A DNA stretch of 64,000 bases from the NCBI RefSeq assembly GCF_019649055.1, contig NW_026570471.1, positions 1 to 64,000 on the forward strand, read 5' to 3'. The stretch comes from Paramacrobiotus metropolitanus (lineage: Eukaryota > Tardigrada > Eutardigrada > Parachela > Macrobiotidae). Positions within the stretch are counted from its first letter, which is position 1. Every line of letters begins with the position of its first letter. Positions 36,080-46,498 of this stretch are shown piece by piece. A model generated the notes under the pieces. That model ran no database searches, had not been told where the DNA came from, and worked only from the letters and a program-made list of their open reading frames with translations. The position numbers were made by a program, and so were the translations under genes.

Positions 36080-37051
36080 GAAAATTCGTCTGCATCGAAT
36101 GGAGCCGTCAGTCCGCCGCGGCGAGGCACACTTGGAATCGGCGAGCGAATGAGACGCATGCTGGACAGTGGAGATTTATCCGATGTGCAGTTTAAAGTAG
36201 GACGGCACTTCGGGCCAACAAAGATCTTTCGGGCACACAAGTGAGAATTCGCAGCATGATTCTCTGTAACTTTGCTGATGCTCCGACAATACTCACTATT
36301 TCGGACCTTTGGCCCTTGGGATGTTTTTACCCATACACAAAATTCTCCATGATTTCACTTGTGTGCATCTTGCCGATATGTTCTGTGTAGCAGCAGCGAT
36401 GCGTTTTACGCCATGTTCCACGAGAGTACTTCCGAGAAGTGTAACACGGCCATCGACATTCCCGATATTACTCCCAAAGCCTTCCACAACATGCTAAAGT
36501 AAGTGTGTTGAGTCTGCAGTTCGTCAGTAGAATCGTCTGCCTACAGGTCATTTTGTACTTTGCAGCTTTATCTATACCGAAAGGATCGATGTGGATTCTG
36601 ACGATGTTTTCCCGACGATGAAGTGCGCTGACAAGTACGACTTACCAAGGCTGGCGGTTCTCTGTGTCAACTATACCTTAGCGCTGACACTTGTCTGTGG
36701 CATTTTTAAAATGTATGCCTTCTCGACAGGTCATCGTCGTGGTGGTTAATTGACGCTATTTTTGCTGATCTTATTAGGCACTTGTGTGGGGGATTGACAC
36801 CGGAAGTATCGTGGAAAACTGTTTACGTTTAGTGGATTTTCATCATAGAGCGGTTTTGGAGTCGGAACATTTCATGCGACTCCAGCACAGTACGTTGCGA
36901 AGAATTATGGAGCGTGACACCTTCGTTGTGGATGAGCACATCATCGAGGCAGCGCTGGAAAAGTATGTATGCCTTTTGATCACGTTTGGTAGCTAGCAGT
37001 TAAAAGTTATCGAAAGCAATGAAGCAGACTTGTACGTGTTTAACGGGCGTT

Positions 37052-38429
37052 TGTCAGCGGCAGAAAGGTTTACGGGTTAGTGGTTCACGATCAAAGAAGC
37101 CGCGTAAACCTTTCTGCTGAACTGCATTAACCTTTCTGCCGGAGCCGTAAACCTTTCAGCCGGCGGCACCTCTGAAGCTTAAACCTTTCTGCCGGATGCG
37201 TAAACCTTGTTCATTGACAGCGTAAACCTTTCTGCTGGGCCATTATTTTCAATCTATGATTCTACCAAGGACGTTATTATGTGCATTCAGGCACATTAAC
37301 CTTCCGGATAGCCATCAAACATACGCAATCTTATAATAAGACACTTTTGAAGCAGTTTTCAAGCTTGGCTGTTGTTAAGGGAAATGCCCCTGCCTCGTTG
37401 GACACAGAATATGCGTCTTTAAAACGCCGGACTACACTAACAATTTCAGCAGTTTTTTTAAGTGAAAATATGAACCATTTTAAGACGTGTATGCACTTTT
37501 TTTATTGAAGGCTCTCACCAATAGAACCAAATGATTTTTTATTAAGCGATCAAAGTTTTAATGCGGCGAGCTACTGCCCGGTTTCCGCCTATAACAGCCA
37601 TACATTTCAATACGTGTGTTTAGTAATGCTATTGCTCGCCGGGCCAACTTTCAACCCTTCTGTGCAAATAAACAGAACACTGGAACAGCAACAACGTGAG
37701 TACGAAATGAATACGGCATGTCCCTTTCCAGTGAGGCCGCATTTATTGTCGTTGCACACCTCTTTATGACTGCTTGCGGGCCTTAATGCGCACAATAACG
37801 TCTTTGTAACATCACAGAATGGAAACAATGGCCCCTCAGAAAGGTTTACGCAGTTTGACGGAAAGGTTCGCATCAAAGTTGCCGCCGGCAGAAAGGTTTA
37901 CGGCTCCGAAGAAAGGTTAATGCTTCAAAGGTGCCGCCTGCAGAGAGGTTTACGGATCCGGTTGAAAGGTTTGCGCTGTCATTGAAAAAGGTTTACGTAT
38001 CAATGAAAAAGGTTTACGTATAAATGAAAAAAGTTTTTTAGCATAAAACCTTTCTGCCGCACCATGTGCCGGCATATTGTTCTTAACCAAGAGACTGCAC
38101 TGTCGACAATTTTTTAAACTCCGCGTTTATGTTGACCGTAGACAATTTCGCTTTACAGTGGGCGGATTTTTTAGAATGTTTTTTCTAATCCAATCTGATT
38201 TGTAAGATTTACTACTTTTCAAGAACGATCTAGTTCTGCCACTGGTTGAACACCTACGCACAATGGTCCGAATGGCCATAGTGGTGTCATTGTCTTTTCA
38301 ATGGATGCTGCCAACAGTCCGGCAGAAAGGTTTACGCATCCGGCAAAAAGGCTTACCCTTCCGGCAGAAAGGTTTACGCGGCGCCTTTAATCGTAAACCA
38401 TTAACCCACAAACCATTCTGCCGATGACA
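37052..38429. mobile_element. Fold-back-type element with 'gtaaacctttctgc' repeats
   Basis: The termini are inverted over about 60 bp: TGTCAGCGGCAGAAAGG at 37052 and the complement TGTCATCGGCAGAATGG ending at 38429. GGCGTT flanks both sides. Between them lie many copies of a roughly 20 bp motif 'ggcagaaaggtttacg': on one strand at 37105-37245, on the other at 37835-38060, and again at 38320-38370. The unrelated core (37250-37830) has no transposase. It resembles Foldback elements, whose arms are built of short tandem repeats. It lies in the intron between the BACK exons of pseudogene E. Confidence 0.8.
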
Positions 38430-39964
38430 GGCGTTTAATACCACTGGTAACTGCTAAGTGTACTCTCTTGTGGCTGCCTCGCTTGTTAATAAAACGGAAG
38501 TGAATCCACTTCTTAAATGTTATGTTGCACAATGTCCAGGTGTGCGGTAGCAGCTTGCGCTCGCAGTAATTTGTTACCTTCACCCACCAACCGACGCCGC
38601 GTACTGGGTGATATCCTTCTCCTCAAGCGATTCCCGCAGATGACGGACCAGCAACTGGCGGATGGTGTAGCTGGTGTAAGTCACATTAATGGACTGCATA
38701 TCAGCACGTGATTATGCATTTTATATGTGCATCGCGTAGGAGCTAAAAGCAGGCTGCGGAAGGCAACGTGAAGGATCTCGAGCCCGCAGTACCACACCCT
38801 GATATAATCGGTAATCCGGTTTGTTGACGCGCATCCGAATCGTGGGGTCGGAGGAATCGTAACTGAATCTTCACGCAGGTAAAGCTCGACGATTTTTCAT
38901 AATTCCGGATTGAAGACAACTAGGTAATTTTCAGATCCAGGGCTCCGTCTCCCGAAATCGCTGTTCATGGAGGCGTCAAGCGCGTGTGCCAATCTGCACA
39001 TGGCTTCGATGATTTGGACGACGCCGATACAGAGCAGAAGCGGCGGGAGCAGTACCGAGGCAAACCAAAAGGAGCGGTGTCGGATGACTCCGATGAAGAT
39101 CCTACGTACGGTGAAGACGGGGGTCCGTCGGCATCCGGATTGTCTTCAGAAGCTTCGTCTAATAATGACAGGACAACCAGGAAACGAGTTAACAACCATC
39201 GCCGGAAAACTATCAACAAAACTTCGTACAATACTGGATTATTGAGGTTAAAAATTTTGAATAATTTGTCAGATAACTTGCCAAGAGAATTTATGTATCA
39301 TATATACGCTCTGTTCTTCGTTTACTAAATTTCAGGACGTCTTCGCTGAAAGCTGCAATCCCAAACCGGCATTCTCGCGCAGCTGCCGATGGCCCAGGCC
39401 AACGAAAGCCGCAGTGCCGTATACTGTCGACAAAGCTACTGACGCTGGTCAACCCGGCACAACTTCGAATGAAATTGCTGACTTTGAAATCAAAGCAGAT
39501 GAACTAAACCAACAGCATCTTCGCTCGGAGGTTATCGAAATCGGAGAAACGAAGAGACTTCCCACGCAGCACGTGGAAACGATTCTCATCATACCACCGC
39601 CAAAGTTCTTACGCATAGTTCGAATTACTCGCAAGCCATTAATTCCGAACTACGCTGGGAAGTCCCGGCATTTATCGCGCTGCAAGAATCCGCGGAGACG
39701 TTTAGGGTTAAGGTGTTCTCGGACAGTATGGTTGCCTCTGATTACGCCGAAAGCGTCCCTGTTATGGACAGAGATTCTGCCCTGGTTGCGAAGTTGACGG
39801 AATTATATCGCATTCCAGAGCCGTCGGCAGTCCGCTGTCCTCCGCGTAAGCGGGAAATAGCTTCGGCATCTCGTCTGAAACCCCGCGGGCGGCATGCTTC
39901 ACATCCGCTTCTGTTGCGTCAGCTTCCCCTGTACCTTCTCCGCTATGAGTCCAGAGCTTTATAG

Positions 39965-41800
39965 TTTAAAGATCAAAGATGTATCAGCGGTCAACAACGA
40001 CAATTCGCGGTTATAAATTCAACGCTGTCGTTCCAGCCAACGCCCGACGCCAACGTTCCGACGTTGTGAGACTTTTTTACGCAGACTAGGATGCTGTTAT
40101 TTGTGCACGGGAAATTTGAGGGAATGTATTCTTAAGATAAGATTCTTAAGCATTTTGTATTCGTTGTGGATAGCCATGGTAAAAATGATTTATGTCATAT
40201 GTAACAGCTTTGTTATTACTATGGCTTAATGCGTCGTAGAACTACAACGTTTCCGTTATTACTGTCGGTGATGCTCAACAAAATAACACGTTATTGAGTA
40301 CTAACTGGCGTGCTGTTAAGATTGTTCGGCATGTGGTGTTCGTCTGCCGGGATGACACCAACATACAGTAATACTGATTACAGAAAGACAGATTACGAAT
40401 AATAATGATAAATTAAAGTCCAGATAAAGAACAGGACCAATAAACATCTTTTCTTAAATTTGGAAACTGATGTAATGGCATAATTAAAAAGATCACAAGT
40501 CAGTTATTATAGAGTGTCACTAAAGCATCTGTACGAATAACCGGCATTGAAAAGACAAATACTCTTGAAAAAGGGAAACGATTTCATCGCCTTAATGGAT
40601 AAAGGTACTAGACAGGTTAGGTTTACAGATTAACTTCTCGTAGTACACCTCAATAGATAACATTCGAAATGCAACAACTACTAAAATATTATCAACACGG
40701 ACCAGACATACACCATGGTGACAGGTGATACGCCCATTCTCACATGAAAACCGTTTAGGGCTGCAGGATATTCGACCGGAGCGCAGCGAAGGTCCTCTAA
40801 TTCAGCCAAAATTAAAAAGTGTCTGTCTGTCTGTCGGTTACGGAAGGAAGAAATGACGTCATACAAAGAAGTAAATCGGCGTCATATAAGGAAGTAAAAA
40901 ATGATGTCATATGAATGATATGATGGAGGAATCGTAGAAGTTTGGGATAGAAAAGCTTAACCTGAGCGAAGGAAAAAAGGTAGCAGGGGGCGGTGGGACT
41001 TGACTGTAGTGCGTTTTCGTTAGACGGCTACTATAATGCAGAAAACAAAGCCCCATCGACTCACAGTAGCACTTGTGGCGTGACTAGAAAATTATGGAAT
41101 CCACAGCTCGCGGGAACAAATTAATATGGAACACTGAACGCTTTCTGAACTAACCACACTGGAACATCAAAAAAAGGTACATTGGGGCAGACGCATTAGT
41201 CTTGGGACTTTTGGCCACTCAAGAATGAATGAAAATAATAAACCAACCAGCTTTTGAAAATATAAATCTGATTTAGCAGCGGTGCCGTGGACTACCGCAC
41301 GTGTGCCTTATTTTAAGTCGTGTTGAGAAACTGATCATTTCCACGGCTAGCGCAATGTCCGCATATCAGAATTTACGGAAATCAGCGCAGTGTAATAGCG
41401 TGTAGCGAATGCCGTAATCATCGAACTTGTGGCACAGGGCGGCGAGAATTTGAACGCCCAGGTGCAGGATTCCAGGTGCGCTTTAAGGGGGTGACCTTAT
41501 CGAGGGAGTGTCACGAATCCGGTAATTACGGTACGTGCAATTTAATTTGGCACCCCAGCGCTTACCAATTACAATTTGGCCGCTTACGTTTAGGCTGCGC
41601 TGATTTCGACAAAAGTTTTCGGCGGAGACCTAAGGTTTTTCACAAAAAATTCATGCAAAAATAAAGCGTAGACAAGCGTTGGAACATCAGAAAACACCAG
41701 AAAAGACAAGCTAAGAGAATATGTCACGCAAATGAGCAGCCGCTGAATTGAGAGCTAGCCGGAAGGAGCATCAGTCGAAATGAAGGTTAAGCGAAATGAT
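39965..41800. other. 3' flank of gene E and intergenic
   Basis: Positions about 40040-40330 match the 3' flank of pseudogene G (49360-49840), for example 'gggatgctgttatttgtgca'-like sequence, showing that E and G share flanks. No gene is supported beyond that. Confidence 0.5.
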
Positions 41801-42117
41801 CGGCCCGCGCTCAAGCTCGCACTTGGACTTGGACTGCTAAAACTTGGAGATGGACCACACTTGGACTTCATAACTTGGACTTGTACTTCTAAACTTGGAC
41901 TTTTCTTCGGTTTCTTTGGTTTCTTAGGTCTCTTAAGTTTCTGAGCATACTAGTCTTTTCCCAGGAGAAGTCCAGGTCCAAGTTGTAAAAGTCCAAGTCC
42001 AAGTTAAGAAGGCCAATTCAGAAGTCCAAGTCCAAGTAAGGAAGTCGAAGTTATGAAGTCCAAGTGTGGTCCAAGTACAAGTTTTAGTAGTCCAAGTCCG
42101 AGCTTGAGCACGGGCCG
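41801..42117. mobile_element. Fold-back-type element with 'acttggactt' repeats
   Basis: The 317 bp element has ends CGGCCCGCGCTCAAGCTCG and the complement CGGCCCGTGCTCAAGCTCG. The left arm (to about 41910) is made of 'acttggactt' units, and the right arm (from about 41968) of the complement 'aagtccaagt'. The centre is T-rich with repeated 'ggtttcttt'. There is no coding content. The layout parallels the element at 50254-50895. Confidence 0.88.
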
Positions 42118-43167
42118 AAACGAACGCATGTGACCAAATGTAACACGGCCGTAATTACACGCGAAAAATGCTCGATAAAATGCACAAAAGTGTTTTTTAC
42201 TGCTACGCCGCTCGGTGTCGGCTGCAGCAATATTAGCCTCAACACATACAAATGGAACGCTTTTCTATCAGAACGATATTTGCCGTTTCAGGGTAGTCGT
42301 TTTGTGTGACTGGATTTATCGGGCTTTCCCGCGCAAAAAGTAATTTCTAATATCGCTTATAACATTTTGCTGATAAAATTGCGTACTATTGCAGTGATTT
42401 AAAAGCCGTTTCAAAGGCATGCGTTTGAAAAATTAAGCCCGGCTAGCTTTTGTTGTGCACCAAAAGCTGTGGATGTTAGGTTCCCGTCCATTTACCGCAG
42501 TTATCATTTTATGTGTAATATTTCAGAAATTTCAAAAATATAAATACTAAAAAAGCCAGCCTGCTATTTGAAGCGATTCACAAACGCAATCCATTTTGTT
42601 CTACACCCTGTTTTTTAAGCAAACCAAAACAGCAAAATTTATAACAAGCCAAAACTGAGGCGCGCTGCTAAGCCACCGGAAAAGCAAAAGCTGCGCTCCG
42701 GTCTGCCAATGCACCAATCGGTGCATTTTCCTAGTATTACGTCCTTCAGTATTCCTATCCGAGCAAACATCCCGTGGATGGGTTTGTTTCCTTGACGGGA
42801 ACAAACGTAGTCACAAATCTTTCTGTTACCGGACATAGAAAGGTTAGGTAATCGTGGTCAGACTAGCGATCGATCACACGCAGGAAATTTCATTATCGAG
42901 TTTCGTCGCCCACAGGCGGCGGTCTGAACGGATACTTGTCTGACGGCTGCTCTCTTCCACTACAACTTAAAACAGTGCATTACTGATTACCGAAACTCCG
43001 TTAGCACTCAGAACTCTGTCAAAATTGGCGAATTTTACGATTAATTTTTCTTGTCTGAACTGTCGGCAGAGCATCAAAGCTTTAATTTCCCATAAAGAAA
43101 TTATTAGCAACTTCATTTTTTTTCGAGTGTGGGCTGTAACTCAACCGTACTGCGTGGATTACTCAAC
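42118..43167. other. Intergenic before gene F
   Basis: No gene is supported. Confidence 0.4.
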
Positions 43168-45365
43168 ATGTCGCAGACCTTATCTCCACCAAATGGAACC
43201 GAGGTCTTCAGTCCCCCACGACGGGGCGCGCTTGATTTGATCGCGGATCGGATGGGCCGTATGCTGGAAAGTGGAGATTTGTCCGATGTGCAGTTTGAAG
43301 TGGGCCGACAATTCGGACGGACGAAGATCTTTCGAGCACACAGGTGAGAATAAACAGCGTACCTTTCCTTTGATTGCTTCGTCAGTACGAGTACTCAATG
43401 TCGGTAAACCGTAAACTTGGGCCCTATCGGATGTCTTGGATTCTATAAGATAGAACAAGAAGATTTTGCCAGGTTTTATATTGCAGATATGTGCTAAGCA
43501 GCAGCAGCGATGTGTTTTACACCATGTTTTACGGGAGTTTACCGGAGAAGTGTAGCACGCCCATCGACATTCCCGATGTTCCTGAAGATGCATTCGAGAT
43601 CATGCTCAAGTGCGTCGAGGCTTTGAGCTGGTTATAACGGTTTTCCGATTGACAAGATGATTTAATTTGCCTTCAGATGAACAGTTCGTGATGCATTTAT
43701 AGGTATATCTACACAGATAAGGTGGATGTAGACGGGGATAATGTTTATCCTACGATGTTGTGCGCTGACAAGTACGACCTGCCTCGATTGACAGATCACT
43801 GCTTCGGCTACATCCTGACTGAGCTGAGCACTGACACCTGTTTGCACCATCTGGAAAAGGTGTGCGTTACCTTTACGGTTTTACCAAACCAGTTTATCGC
43901 CAAAGTGCTGCAATTCTGAATAGTTTCAGCATCGTTATTCTAGGCGCTTTTGTGGGGTGCACCTGCCGCACATATCGTGGAAAATTGTCTGCACTTTGTG
44001 GATGTACACTGTCAAGAGGTCTTGGGGTCTAAAGATTTTACTGAAATTAAAAACAGCACGCTGCGAAGGATTGTGGAGCGCGACACGCTATTTGTGGAGG
44101 AAAACATCATCTGCACGGCTGTAAACAAGTACGTTAGTGGCGGCGTAATGCTTTGCACACGACGGTTTCGTGTCCCGACGGTAAATTGACTAAACGTCTT
44201 AGGAAATGGAGACTACTTGGTTCCCATCAAATCGCTATTTCAAATTTGCAGTTGGGCAGTGGCTGCCTGCGCCCGCAGTAATTTAGAGCCGTCGCCGACC
44301 AACCGGCTCCAGGTGATGAGAGAGGTTTTTCGCCTGATACGATTCCCGCTGATGACGGACAAGCAACTGGCAGACGGTCCCGCTGGCGTAAGTTCTAGTT
44401 TAGACTGACTGGTTGCGCTCGGATCTGTTTGAAAATCGAATCACTTTTTGAGCTGTTTTTTTGTAATATCGAGTACAATGAAAAATGAAACGGAGCGTGA
44501 AATATTGAGATATTTATTTTTGCCATAATTTTCGAACATTTTTCTTTCTTCAGCGTTGAAACAGGTAATCACATTAAGTAAAACACCAGATGATTACATG
44601 GGGTTGCATTAAATAATTACATTCAGTGTTTTAGATAATTACATATTTCACCAATGTTTTACATAGAGCTAGCTACCTTCCATTGAGCATCATTCTTAAA
44701 ATAATACAATTACAGCAAACGACGATGTACATGTAGTGTTGCTATCATGCAGCCGTTGTATTATCAGTTATGCAGCAGGCGCAGGTAACAGATCCCGGTT
44801 TGTATATATATAGAGCGGTTTGCTGACCCCATCAGCGTTAATGGAAATCTACCTTCACAAGCACGCCACGATGCAACATCCGGTGCCATCCGGCTTATTC
44901 CCCACACAGCCCCGACAGGCCCCGGTAATCCATGTGGGAGGCATGGAATTCAAGCACGAGGAGGAGATTTTCATGGAGGAGGGATCGCATTGGTACCCGG
45001 CCGAAGTGTTAGGAGCCCATGGGTCGGCCGTCGTCGGATTCTCTCGGCGCTTGGATAAGATGGTCATGCGGGAACCAGAAAAGCTTATTCGTGTTTCGGA
45101 CATCCTGACCCGTGGGCAAAAGGTCCTGTTGTGCGCGACGGGTCATTGGGGCCCCTGTACAGAGGGGACATACGTGGAGCCGGGTGTTGATGGTTGGCAT
45201 GAGATCGATGCGGCAGGTCAAGAGCGAATGATGCAGCTCCCTGAAATAATCTTGAGCAATAGTCAAGTGGATGCGTGGAAAATGGTGAAAGCCTCCAGCA
45301 GCAAAGGAAATTTAAGTGGACGTTCTCAGCGGAAGCGTTCTCAGAATGCGGCTAATATTGTCTGA
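43168..45365 (+). CDS. BTB-BACK protein, gene F (six exons, intact)
   Basis: Proposed join: 43168-43343, 43487-43609, 43703-43859, 43944-44128, 44252-44387, 44814-45365, 442 aa, all GT-AG and in phase. It starts MSQTLSPPNGTEVFSPPRRG. BTB: DLSDVQFEVGRQFGRTKIF, VLSSSSDVFYTMFYGS, MLCADKYDLPRLTDHC. BACK: NCLHFVDVHCQEVLGS, NLEPSPTNRLQVMREVF. The BTB-BACK part groups with pseudogenes E and C: exon 3 is 157 nt against 172 in A/B/D, and it shares YIYT..VDVD and DTCL.HLE. The last exon is instead of the A/B/D type (APVIHVGGMEFKHEEEIF, HWYPAEVLGAHGSAVVG). This mixed ancestry suggests a tail exchange at the phase-0 intron after exon 5. Confidence 0.87.
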
Positions 45366-46498
45366 TTTGTGGATTTGATCGCTGTCACGGTTACCGTAGT
45401 CTGTACTCCCTTAATAATACTTTTCACACTCCGATTACAACATACTTAAGCTGTTTTGAATTGGATAGTTTTGTACGAGACTCCGTAAAACCATGAAGGC
45501 AGTAAAAAATGTGTTTGTCTGAAGGTTACTTTGCCCTCGTGAATGAGAAAGCCCATGGCTCTAGTTCGTCTTACAAGAAAGAAAGCCATAACTTTCCAAC
45601 AGGAAGTGCTTGTTAGTAAGTTTGTCATTCTTGTGATCGAAACAAAGTAAGCGAGAGCCTCCTTTAAACTAAAGCCGTAGATAATGGAACTACGGGTAGC
45701 GGATCATGACGGGAATGATGGGATACATTCAGGATATACTATTATCCTCTTAGTTAACCCAGGTAGTCTGGTAGATAGGGAATAAACAAATTCTGTTTTT
45801 GAGGTCAACCACGTACATGGGGAGAAATTCTGGAATTCGCTCACTGGCTGGGCAGAAATTATATGTAACCAGCAGAATGGTTACTTGACATGCGGGCTTG
45901 TTGTTTGTTTCGTTGCCTGTTTCTCTCGAGACAGCGAAAACTCGAACTGCAGCTCTGCGTTATTGATCCTCTTAAACTGCAATTCTACATTTGTACTTCC
46001 TCTTTAGGCGGCACTGGATGGCACGCTAAAGTTTGTCATGCCAGCAAATTAAAGAAACTAACCGAAACGCGGCATCCTTTGACCTTTCCGAAATAGGGTT
46101 AGTTTACAAGCGGGAAAAAAACGTTGCGGTCAAGAATATCCACGCTTGCCTAAGCGCGCCAGCGCACGTAAGCGGAACCTGGGTGGTCTTCACATTGGGC
46201 ACGAGTGACAGGGACCGATCAGTCGATCACTCGCCTGAGTGACAAGTTCTCATCTGATTAGCATCCTACAGACGGCGGTATGATTACATGCTCTTTTTCC
46301 GGCTGCGGTTTTTGTTTTCCATCAAACAAGAAAGTTTTTGCCATTTGATGTGTTTTCGAGTTCGATTGTCGCACGACATAGAGCATCGAAGCTTCCCGGT
46401 TACCTTTGGTGTGGAAAATCCTGTTCAGACACTTGAAATCGTGAGTCCGACTTCATGCTGGACTTACTTGCAATCGCCAACTGTTCGTGGAACTCGGA
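45366..46498. other. Intergenic, gene F to G
   Basis: No gene is supported. Confidence 0.4.

Larger units (their letters stand above)
35889..39964 (+). pseudogene. BTB-BACK gene E with histone H3-like tail
   Basis: Parts: start MSENS at 35889 split by a 176 bp insertion, rest of exon 1 to 36240 (DLSDVQFKVGRHFGPTKIF), exon 2 36376-36498, exon 3 36566-36712, exon 4 36778-36962, exon 5 38540-38675. Tail exons: about 38740-38878, 38935-39246 and from 39336. Defects: insertion in exon 1, exon 2 acceptor changed from AG to CG, 10-nt deletion in exon 3, conserved Trp at the exon 5 start changed to Cys, and frame changes in the tail. The middle tail exon is acidic (SDDSDEDPTYGEDGG). The H3-like fold lies at about 39574-39815 (HVETILIIPPPKFLRIVRI; then, in another frame, ELRWEVPAFIALQESAETF and DRDSALVAKL). 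A fold-back element sits between exons 4 and 5. Confidence 0.8.
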
